DNA of 64,000 nucleotides. Source: Bacteroidota bacterium. Its GTDB lineage: Bacteria > Bacteroidota > Bacteroidia > B-17B0 > Aurantibacillaceae. A program made the translations under genes and the position numbers. The notes beneath the pieces are model-generated. The model was not told the origin of the DNA. It searched no databases and saw only the letters and a program-made list of their open reading frames with translations. Positions 8,815 through 15,869 of this stretch are shown piece by piece. Where the stretch lies: the NCBI GenBank assembly GCA_963169355.1, contig CAUJCR010000028.1, forward strand, positions 1-64,000, given 5' to 3'. Position 1 is the stretch's first letter, and each line of letters starts with the position of its first letter.

Positions 8815-11151
8815 ATGAATTCGCTAAAAATAGTAATACTTTTATTCCTCATATTGGGCTTCTTTCCTAGTCTATTATGGTCGCAAGTAAAAATTGGACA
8901 ATGGGTAGATCACACCTCTTACCGAACTGCTAATAGTGTTGCTAAATTAGGAACCAAAGTTTATACATCTAATGGCAAAGGATTATCTGTATTTGATGAA
9001 TCGGATAACGAATTATCAAAACTCTCTAAAATTGAAGGATTATCAGATATTGGTGTCAACCTTTTACGAAAAAACAGCTATAATGATTTGTTATTTGTTT
9101 TTTACAACAACACTAATATTGATGTCATAAATACAAATGGTGATATTACCAATGTAGCAGACATCAAAAGAAAAGTAATTACTGGAAAAAAAACAATTAA
9201 TGAAGTTTTCTTTGATGGCAAATATGCCTATTTAGCCTGTGGCTTTGGCATCATTGTGTTTGATACAGAAAGACTAGAAGTAAAAGACACTTATTACATC
9301 GGAACAAATGTGCTAAATTACGAAGTGTATCAAGTAACCAAAAACGACACAGCCTTTTTTGCTGCAACCGAAAAAGGAGTGTATTATGGAAAAATTGGAG
9401 ACAATCTTAGTTATTACCTTAATTGGAAATCATTAACTAACAATATACCAGTGGGTCCATATAACACCATTGTAAATTTTAATGGTAAAATTATCACAAA
9501 CTATTCTGAAAAATTAAAATCTGGAGCTAACCATAAAGACACATTGTATGAATTAACACCAATTGGCTGGACAGGCTACTCTCTTTTTGCCATACCTCCA
9601 GGAAGTGTTACCTATAAGATGAATGTGAGCAATGGCCGTCTCTATTTAATTGATTCATATAAATTCTTAGCCGAATTTAATACCAGTGCTCAACGTACAA
9701 TGTATATCGCACATTATAATTTTGCAGATGCTCATGTGAATGATTGGTATTTTGATGGTTCGGCTTATTGGATAGCCGACAACAATTATGGGCTTATAAA
9801 AACAGCTGGTCCATATACATACGAAAATGCCATGGTATTAAATGGTCCCGAGAACAACTTAGTAAACGATTTTGACATCAGAGAAGGAGTGCTAGCAGTA
9901 GCTCCCATTTTTTTAGGCGAAACTTTTGATAGTCAATATAAATATTATCGCCCTCAATTATACAAGGATAAAGAATGGACAACCTTTCCTTACTCGCAAC
10001 TAGATACCATTAGAGACATCAATAGTGTATCTATTGATCCAAATGATAAAGACCATTTTGTATTTGCCTGTATGGATTATGGTATTACCGAATTAGTTGG
10101 TGGGCAATATTACAATTACAATTTATCAAACTCTCCTTTGGCAACCTCAGTATATACATTAGAAGGCTTAAGAGCAACCTCTGTGTTAATTGATAACAAC
10201 TCAAACGTGTGGGCAGGATTAACCTATGGGAAAAACATTATTAATGTAAAGAAAGCAGGCTCTTCAAATTGGGTAGGTTTAAATTTTGAATCTATCATTA
10301 CCAAACCCACTGTATCAAAAATGATTGTAGATAAAAGTAATCAGCTTTGGGTTGTTTTAGCTCGTAATACAGGATTAATGGTATATAGAGATGTAGCTAG
10401 TTTATCAACACCTAATTCATCTAACACAAAATTGCTTTCTACAGCTGTTGGCAATGGTCATTTACCTACTACCGAAGTAAAATCCATTTGCGAAGATAAT
10501 GATGGAAAAATATGGCTGGGAACAGCCGAGGGCATTTTAGTATTTTATAATCCTGAAAATGTATTTTCAGGTGGTAACTGGGATGGGCAACAAATATTAA
10601 TAGAACAAGATGGGCACGTACAAATATTACTAGAAAATGATGTAATAACAGCTATTGCCGTAGATGGTATTAACAGAAAATGGGTAGGAACCGAATCTTC
10701 TGGAGTTTATTGTTTTTCATCTGATGGACAACAAACAATTTATCACTTTACGGCAGATAATAGCCCACTATATTCGGATAACATTATTGATATAGCCATT
10801 AATGAAACAACGGGTGATGTGTTTTTTGGAACAGATATGGGCATTCAATCTTATCGCACTTCCATTATCAAAGGTTTTGAAGAATACACAAAGGTACACG
10901 CTTATCCTAATCCTGTGAAACCTGGTTATGTAGGAAACATTGTTGTAACTGGATTAATTGATGAGTCGCAAGTTAAAATTGTAGATATGGCAGGTAATTT
11001 GGTTTGGTCCACTAAGTCGCAAGGCGGACAAATAGAATGGAATTTAAAAACCTTTAGTGGTACTAAAGCCGCCACTGGCGCTTATATGATTTATTGTTTT
11101 AATGGCGATGGTACTCAATATGCTACCACCAAATTACTTATTGTAAATTAA
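8815..11151 (+). CDS. porZ: T9SS protein PorZ (two-propeller surface protein)
   Basis: PorZ is a surface component of the T9SS that helps attach anionic LPS to cargo in Porphyromonas. This 778-residue product has a signal peptide (1-24), then a long region of beta-propeller blades of the two-component-regulator-propeller type (blade signatures GKAYLACGFGIIVFD, DGKIWLGTAEGILVF, NRKWVGTESSGVYCF), starting with the typical WVDHTSYRTANSVA, and a C-terminal domain from about 690 (YPNPVKPG... TGAYMIY). The adjacency to recO is also seen in other Bacteroidota. The C-terminal domain resembles a type A sorting domain but in PorZ it is retained, not cleaved (known for the family). Confidence 0.88.
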   Translation: MNSLKIVILLFLILGFFPSLLWSQVKIGQWVDHTSYRTANSVAKLGTKVYTSNGKGLSVFDESDNELSKLSKIEGLSDIGVNLLRKNSYNDLLFVFYNNTNIDVINTNGDITNVADIKRKVITGKKTINEVFFDGKYAYLACGFGIIVFDTERLEVKDTYYIGTNVLNYEVYQVTKNDTAFFAATEKGVYYGKIGDNLSYYLNWKSLTNNIPVGPYNTIVNFNGKIITNYSEKLKSGANHKDTLYELTPIGWTGYSLFAIPPGSVTYKMNVSNGRLYLIDSYKFLAEFNTSAQRTMYIAHYNFADAHVNDWYFDGSAYWIADNNYGLIKTAGPYTYENAMVLNGPENNLVNDFDIREGVLAVAPIFLGETFDSQYKYYRPQLYKDKEWTTFPYSQLDTIRDINSVSIDPNDKDHFVFACMDYGITELVGGQYYNYNLSNSPLATSVYTLEGLRATSVLIDNNSNVWAGLTYGKNIINVKKAGSSNWVGLNFESIITKPTVSKMIVDKSNQLWVVLARNTGLMVYRDVASLSTPNSSNTKLLSTAVGNGHLPTTEVKSICEDNDGKIWLGTAEGILVFYNPENVFSGGNWDGQQILIEQDGHVQILLENDVITAIAVDGINRKWVGTESSGVYCFSSDGQQTIYHFTADNSPLYSDNIIDIAINETTGDVFFGTDMGIQSYRTSIIKGFEEYTKVHAYPNPVKPGYVGNIVVTGLIDESQVKIVDMAGNLVWSTKSQGGQIEWNLKTFSGTKAATGAYMIYCFNGDGTQYATTKLLIVN

Positions 11152-11876
11152 TGCTACACACTACACAAGGTATTGTATTGCATAATGTAAAGTATGCCGA
11201 CAAAAAGCTAATCTCAAAAATTTATACAAAAGATTTTGGCTTACTTTCCGTTCATGTAAATGTTGGGAATAGTCAAAAATCAAAAGTAAAGGCTGGACAT
11301 ATACAGCCACTCACTCAAATTGAGTTAGTGCTATCTGTTAAAGAAAATAAAGAAATACAACACCTTAACGAGGTAAAATGTTTGTTTGTTTATACCGACT
11401 TGCAAAGTAATTTTAATAAAATATGTATTGCTCAATTTTTAAATGAGGTGTTGTATAACTGCTTAAAAGAACAAATAGCTAACCCCCATTTATTTGACTT
11501 AATTTGCCACACTTATCAATGGTTAGATAGTGCTGAACAAGATTATAACGACACGCATATCTACTTTATGTTTGAATTAACCAAACACCTAGGATTTTAT
11601 CCTACAAACAATAAAGACCAACAACACATTTATTTTGATACAATAGAAGGTAAGTTTTTTTCAACCATAAAAAGTTTTCCTTTAGGATTTGATGCTTACC
11701 AATCAACCCTTTTCTCTGAATTATTCAATTACGCTCTATCATCACCTAAAAAACTAAATAGAACTGAACGTAAAACATTGCTAGAATGTTTATTACATTA
11801 CTATAAAACCCAAATGCCCGGTTTACAAGAATTTAAGTCATATCATGTTTTACAAGAAATGCTAAACGAAATTTAA
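11151..11876 (+). CDS. recO: DNA repair protein RecO
   Basis: Acts with RecF/RecR to load RecA on SSB-coated gaps. The 241-residue product has the N-terminal OB-fold (TTQGIVLHNVKYADKKLISKIYTKDFGLLSVHV) and the helical remainder typical of Bacteroidota RecO. Its ATG overlaps the porZ stop codon by one base (TAATG), so the two are translationally coupled. Zinc-finger cysteines found in some RecO proteins are not obvious. Converges on terC with 12 bp between. Confidence 0.93.
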   Translation: MLHTTQGIVLHNVKYADKKLISKIYTKDFGLLSVHVNVGNSQKSKVKAGHIQPLTQIELVLSVKENKEIQHLNEVKCLFVYTDLQSNFNKICIAQFLNEVLYNCLKEQIANPHLFDLICHTYQWLDSAEQDYNDTHIYFMFELTKHLGFYPTNNKDQQHIYFDTIEGKFFSTIKSFPLGFDAYQSTLFSELFNYALSSPKKLNRTERKTLLECLLHYYKTQMPGLQEFKSYHVLQEMLNEI

Positions 11877-11888
11877 CCTCAGCAGAGG

Positions 11889-12683
11889 CTATTGTTTTTG
11901 CTTATAATCCTTATCTCGTTTCACGCGTCTTTCCTTAATGTTAAAGTACTCAATCATCATAGCAAATGCCAAGGCGATGTATGCATAATTTTTATTTAAC
12001 TCAATATGTTTTTCGTGTGGTAACGAAAAATTATACGCATCTAAAATTGCTTCTGCCACTAATATTCCTCCAATTACTAATAAAAAACAAAGGGCAATCA
12101 TTTTAATACCTGGGTTTTTATTAATAAAATCGGCTACTATACCCGAAAATAAAATCATTAATAGCATCGAAATTACAACTGCGGTAATCATAATAAGTAC
12201 AATACCCGATAAACCAACCGCTGCTAAAATACTATCAAATGAAAACACAAAATCAATGATGATAATTTGCATAATTACCGCCTTATAAGTAGCTTTTCCT
12301 TCCTTGCCATGGCCTATTTCATCTTCATCGCTATAAATATGTTCTTGTATTTCTTGCCATGTTTTTATTAATAAAAATAAACCACCTCCAAATAAAATAA
12401 TGCCTTTACCCGATACGCCAAATATACCTAAGTAAAAAAATGGATCTTTAAGTCCCGCAATAAAGCCGATAAAACATAATAAAATCGTTCTAACTAATAG
12501 GGCTAAAACCAAACCAATGGTACGCGCACTTTTTTGTCGTTCTTTAGGTAATTTATCTACCGCAATGGATATGAAAATAATATTATCTATTCCTAAAATA
12601 ATTTCGAGAATAGTAAGCGTTAATAAGGTAATTAATCCTTGCGCACTTAATAAAGCAGATAAATCAGCAGAAAAATTTGGCAT
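11889..12683 (-). CDS. TerC family integral membrane protein
   Basis: A 264-residue polytopic inner-membrane protein with about seven transmembrane segments and the TerC hallmarks: LEIILGIDNIIFISI near the N-terminus and IIIDFVFSFDSILAAVGLS in the centre, whose membrane-embedded acidic residues match the family. TerC proteins export metal ions such as manganese during metallation of secreted proteins in other bacteria; that role here is an inference. The C-terminus ends in a basic cytosolic tail (KERRVKRDKDYKQKQ). The gene lies 25 bp downstream of the GT9 gene and may be cotranscribed with it. Confidence 0.92.
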   Translation of the reverse strand: MPNFSADLSALLSAQGLITLLTLTILEIILGIDNIIFISIAVDKLPKERQKSARTIGLVLALLVRTILLCFIGFIAGLKDPFFYLGIFGVSGKGIILFGGGLFLLIKTWQEIQEHIYSDEDEIGHGKEGKATYKAVIMQIIIIDFVFSFDSILAAVGLSGIVLIMITAVVISMLLMILFSGIVADFINKNPGIKMIALCFLLVIGGILVAEAILDAYNFSLPHEKHIELNKNYAYIALAFAMMIEYFNIKERRVKRDKDYKQKQ

Positions 12684-12708
12684 CGTTAATTAAAAACGCA
12701 AATATAAC

Positions 12709-13701
12709 TTATTTATCAGAATTATATGGAGGCAATAAGATATCATTTCCACATTTAAAATGTCCTTTAGGGCAAGTCTTGTAACCATGCAAACCACAAG
12801 GACGGCAATCGAGCGGTTTTACCTCTACCACTTTTGATTGATAAGACAATGGGTAAAACCCAAACTCTGGAACCGTAGAACAGAAAAAAGCTGTAACTGG
12901 TGCGTTTCCACTAGAGGCTAAATGAAGCGGTGCGCTATCATTCACGTAATTCATGCGAGCGTGTTTCATTAATTCGCACGACTCTAAAAGTGATAATTGA
13001 CCTGCTAATATTGTTATGTGCGAGTGTGTACTACTTTGTTTAATTGTTTCGCATAATTGAATATCGCTTGGTGCACCAAGCAAATACACTCGTATGTGCG
13101 AAGGAATAGAATTACACAACTCAATCCACTTTTGTGGTGGCAGTTGTTTTGTAAACCATACCGATGATGGTGCCATACACACAAAAGAGCTTGCTACATA
13201 TTTTTCAATAGCCGAAAAATCTTTAAACGAAGGATACAATTTGGGTTTAAACACTTCGGCATTGGTAATGCTTTCTATCAAATCATTATAACGAGCAATT
13301 TCGTGTCTGCCATCACCAATGATATGTTTTGATTTATGATTAAATAAAAACGAAAAAGGATTTTTATCGTAACCCGCCGTGTATTTAGCTTTTGAAAAAG
13401 CAGTTAAAAAACCCGAACTAGCATAACGGTGTAAATTAATAACAGTATCAAACTTTTGTTTTCTAATGGTTTTAAGTAAGGCTAACAGGCTTTTATATTT
13501 TCCTTCTTTTTTATTCCACACCAATGTTTGCTCTAAAAATGGGTGTTCGTGGTAAAGCGACTCATTGCCTTTTCTTACTAAGATTGATAGTTTAGCTTTT
13601 GGGAAACAGTGATGCAGTTTCTCGAGCACCGACGATGCTAAGATAGCATCGCCTATAAAAGCCGTTTGTATTACTAAAATATGTTGGTGTTGTAAGTTCA
13701 A
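12709..13701 (-). CDS. Glycosyltransferase family 9 (heptosyltransferase-like)
   Basis: The 330-residue product has the two-Rossmann GT-B layout of ADP-heptose:LPS heptosyltransferases: N-terminal VIQTAFIGDAILASS, a middle VCMAPSSVWFTKQLP, and the C-terminal donor-site motif NYVNDSAPLHLAS. A Cys-rich tail (CRPCGLHGYKTCPKGHFKC) is typical of Bacteroidota members. Probably adds a sugar to the LPS core at the cytoplasmic face. Located between dapD and terC on the same strand with short gaps (24-25 bp). Acceptor and exact sugar cannot be told. Confidence 0.9.
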   Translation of the reverse strand: MNLQHQHILVIQTAFIGDAILASSVLEKLHHCFPKAKLSILVRKGNESLYHEHPFLEQTLVWNKKEGKYKSLLALLKTIRKQKFDTVINLHRYASSGFLTAFSKAKYTAGYDKNPFSFLFNHKSKHIIGDGRHEIARYNDLIESITNAEVFKPKLYPSFKDFSAIEKYVASSFVCMAPSSVWFTKQLPPQKWIELCNSIPSHIRVYLLGAPSDIQLCETIKQSSTHSHITILAGQLSLLESCELMKHARMNYVNDSAPLHLASSGNAPVTAFFCSTVPEFGFYPLSYQSKVVEVKPLDCRPCGLHGYKTCPKGHFKCGNDILLPPYNSDK

Positions 13702-13725
13702 TGTTTACGCCATTATTAATTACAA

Positions 13726-14535
13726 TTATACAGCCACATTATGTTCGCGCAGGGCATCGTTTAACGAAGTTTTTAAATCGGTGCTTGCTTTGCGTTTTCC
13801 AATAATTAATGCACAAGGCACTTGATATTCTCCAGCCTCAAATTTTTTAGTGTAAGAACCAGGAATAACCACACTGCGTTCAGGAATATAACCTTTCATC
13901 TCCACAGGCTTACTTCCTGTAACATCAATTATTTTAGTGGACATGGTTAAACACACATTAGCCCCCAACACCGCTTCTTTACCCACGTGCACGCCCTCTA
14001 CCACAATGCAACGTGAGCCAATAAAGCAATTATCTTCGATAATAACTGGAGCTGCCTGAACTGGCTCTAACACACCGCCAATGCCTACGCCGCCGCTTAA
14101 ATGTACATGCTTACCAATTTGAGCGCAACTACCTACGGTTGCCCAAGTATCTACCATTGTTCCTTCATCTACATAAGCACCAATATTTACAAAACTAGGC
14201 ATCATAATTACACCACTCGAAATATAACTACCATAGCGTGCAATAGCTCCTGGAACGGTTCTTACACCTGCTTGCGCAAAATTGGTTTTCAGTTTCATTT
14301 TATCATGGTATTCAAATGGTTTTAGCTCCATCGTTTCCATTTGCTGTATAGGAAAATACAATATTACCGCTTTTTTAATCCAGTCGTTTACTTGCCATTT
14401 TCCATCTGCTAGGGGCTCGGCTACCCTTAATTTACCTTTATCTAAATCCTCTATTATTTGACGAATGAGCAACTGATGCTCTTCTTGTTTTAATAACTCT
14501 CTGTTATTCCAAATAGCCTCAATGGTAGTTTGCAT
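13726..14535 (-). CDS. dapD: Tetrahydrodipicolinate N-succinyltransferase
   Basis: Converts tetrahydrodipicolinate and succinyl-CoA to N-succinyl-2-amino-6-ketopimelate in lysine/diaminopimelate synthesis. The 269-residue product has the N-terminal helical domain and a hexapeptide-repeat left-handed beta helix (GSYISSGVIMMPSFVNIGAYV, TWATVGSCAQIGKHVHLSGGVGIGGVL). Length fits the family (~270-275). First gene of a likely dapD-GT9-terC transcript. Confidence 0.96.
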   Translation of the reverse strand: MQTTIEAIWNNRELLKQEEHQLLIRQIIEDLDKGKLRVAEPLADGKWQVNDWIKKAVILYFPIQQMETMELKPFEYHDKMKLKTNFAQAGVRTVPGAIARYGSYISSGVIMMPSFVNIGAYVDEGTMVDTWATVGSCAQIGKHVHLSGGVGIGGVLEPVQAAPVIIEDNCFIGSRCIVVEGVHVGKEAVLGANVCLTMSTKIIDVTGSKPVEMKGYIPERSVVIPGSYTKKFEAGEYQVPCALIIGKRKASTDLKTSLNDALREHNVAV

Positions 14536-14553
14536 AAAAATCGTTTAAAATTG

Positions 14554-14583
14554 TTTGCAATTTAAGTAAAATAAGTATATTTG
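14554..14583 (+). promoter_or_regulatory. Bacteroidota-type promoter for tRNA-Arg(ACG)/tRNA-Met
   Basis: TTTG at 14554-14557, an 18-base spacer, and TATATTTG at 14576-14583, ending 18 bases before the tRNA. Matches the primary sigma consensus of Bacteroidota except for one base less in the spacer. Confidence 0.8.
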
Positions 14584-14601
14584 CACTCCAATTTTTGGAT
14601 T

Positions 14602-14675
14602 GGTTCCGTAGCTCAACTGGATAGAGCATCTGACTACGGATCAGAAGGTTTGGGGTTCGAATCCCTACGGTACCA
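14602..14675 (+). tRNA. tRNA-Arg (anticodon ACG)
   Basis: Cloverleaf with acceptor GGTTCCG/CGGTACC, D-arm GCTC/GAGC, anticodon loop CTACGGA giving ACG, T-arm closing on TTCGAAT, discriminator A at 14675. Position 4-69 is a T-T mismatch in an otherwise paired acceptor stem. CCA is not fully encoded. Confidence 0.94.
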
Positions 14676-14676
14676 C

Positions 14677-14703
14677 AAAACCCTCCGTAAAAACGAGGGT
14701 TTT
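14677..14703 (+). terminator. Hairpin terminator between the two tRNAs
   Basis: AAAACCCTC pairs with GAGGGTTTT around a nine-base loop, followed by GTTTTG. It may be partial, since tRNA-Met downstream has no obvious promoter of its own. Confidence 0.7.
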
Positions 14704-14786
14704 GTTTTGAAAACGTGCAGTTGGTAATTGTTGGATGTAGTAAAACCCACCCAACAGATGGAGCGCAAAACAAAAAAAATGAATTT

Positions 14787-14860
14787 GGTGAGGTAGCTCA
14801 GTTGGTTAGAGCATCGGATTCATAACCCGAAGGTCAGGAGTTCAAATCTCCTTCTCACTA
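14787..14860 (+). tRNA. tRNA-Met (anticodon CAT), elongator-like
   Basis: Cloverleaf with acceptor GGTGAGG/TCTCACT (G-U at both ends), D-arm GCTC/GAGC, anticodon loop TTCATAA, T-arm AGGAG-TTCAAAT-CTCCT, discriminator A. It lacks the C1-A72 mismatch and the three G-C pairs of initiator tRNA. A lysidine-modified Ile2 identity cannot be fully excluded. Confidence 0.85.
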
Positions 14861-14863
14861 CAA

Positions 14864-14893
14864 AAAAAAGTCCCCAATACAGGGACTTTTTTT
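14864..14893 (+). terminator. Rho-independent terminator after tRNA-Met
   Basis: AAAAAAGTCCC and GGGACTTTTTT form a stem around CAATACA with a T run, directly after the tRNA. Confidence 0.85.
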
Positions 14894-15034
14894 ATTTTCT
14901 CAGCCCAAATAATTCCATAGTAATTTATAATGCACAATCTAGGTTTAACAATAAACTAAGGACAAACCGACACTATGAGGTTCCTTTTAGTTTCGTGAAA
15001 AATCATTATCTTTATGGTAAAAATATATCCCAAC

Positions 15035-15271
15035 ATGACAACAACAACCATTCGTAACAAAGTACACAAATATATTGACGAGGCAGACAGTAAAATACTC
15101 GAAGTTGTTTATCAACTTTTAGAAGTTTACCGTCAAGGTAATTCGAGTTTAATGACAGCGGAACAGCAAAAAGAAATTCTTAAAAGATCGGCTTTATACA
15201 AAGCTGGCAAAATTAAAGGTTACTCGATCACAGAAGCTCGCAAACATGTAAAACAGAAACTAACAGTTTAA
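15035..15271 (+). CDS. Antitoxin-like protein of a ParE-type module
   Basis: A short helical protein (78 residues from the ATG at 15035) ending in a basic region, with a segment YKAGKIKGYSITEARKHVKQKL like the C-terminal toxin-binding part of addiction-module antitoxins. An ATG at 15014 is in frame, but a TATCTTTA -7-like element at 15007-15014 overlaps it, so 15035 is preferred. The stop lies one base before the toxin start, typical of an antitoxin-toxin operon. The family is assigned mainly by context. Confidence 0.75.
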   Translation: MTTTTIRNKVHKYIDEADSKILEVVYQLLEVYRQGNSSLMTAEQQKEILKRSALYKAGKIKGYSITEARKHVKQKLTV

Positions 15272-15272
15272 A

Positions 15273-15578
15273 GTGCCTTCGTACAAAATCATTATACTTG
15301 AGCAAGCAATCTCTGAAATAGCAGAGTCTTGCCTGTACTATAACAAAAAACTTCCCGGATTAGGCTTAGAATTTGAAGAGGAAGTTTTTCGACTTCTTGC
15401 AACAATAAATAACAATCCATTACTTTTTCCGATTAAGTTCGCGCACATTCATGAGGCTGTTGTGACACGCTTTCCTTTTGTGATTAACTATGAGGTTTTT
15501 GGAAAACAAATTATTGTATCCGCTGTTTTCCATGCAAAGCAAAATCCCAACAAAAAAATAAAAAGAAAACGTAAATAA
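15273..15578 (+). CDS. RelE/ParE-family toxin
   Basis: A 101-residue protein starting with GTG, with the ParE fold pattern: ILEQAISEIAESCLYYNKKLPGLGLEFEEEV (two helices), then strands NNPLLFPIKF..HEAVVTRFPFVINYEV and the terminal IIVSAVFHAKQNP, which matches the ParE family ending. ParE toxins act on DNA gyrase in characterised cases; RelE relatives cleave mRNA. The target here is not known. The tail KKIKRKRK is strongly basic. Pairs with the gene immediately upstream. Confidence 0.85.
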   Translation: MPSYKIIILEQAISEIAESCLYYNKKLPGLGLEFEEEVFRLLATINNNPLLFPIKFAHIHEAVVTRFPFVINYEVFGKQIIVSAVFHAKQNPNKKIKRKRK

Positions 15579-15580
15579 AT

Positions 15581-15660
15581 GCGGACACCGACAGAAAAAC
15601 TGTTTGTCCGCTACTGGTAGTAACATATAGAGATTAAACGAAGCTCCGCTTCGTTTAATC
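15581..15660. repeat. Two inverted repeats downstream of the toxin
   Basis: First, GCGGACA (15581-15587) pairs with TGTCCGC (15605-15611) with inner ACAG/CTGT. Second, 15632-15660 is a perfect 13-bp stem (GATTAAACGAAGC) with a three-base TCC loop and no T run, unlike the simple terminators elsewhere. The 15578-15870 gap has no other visible content. Confidence 0.7.
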
Positions 15661-15869
15661 CTGTGCCTGTCAGCCCTCGTCATGTTGAATGAAGCTTCTG
15701 AAACTTTGAGTAAAAAATTCTTATGAGGTTTTACACCCTCGTTATTATAAAATCTGTTAAATTTAGTTTTTGTACACTAAAAACAATTTAACAACGTTTA
15801 TAGCTAAAATTACATAGGAAACTAATTTTTATAAAAAAGTTTCCTATTTTCGACCCTCAATTTGAAACT

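Noticed and set aside
11877-11888. CCTC AGCA GAGG mini-hairpin between recO and terC
   Set aside because: Only four base pairs and no T run; too weak to call a terminator.
14519-14773. An 84-codon minus-strand frame over tRNA-Arg(ACG)
   Set aside because: It covers the tRNA and its promoter and terminator and has no protein-like pattern.
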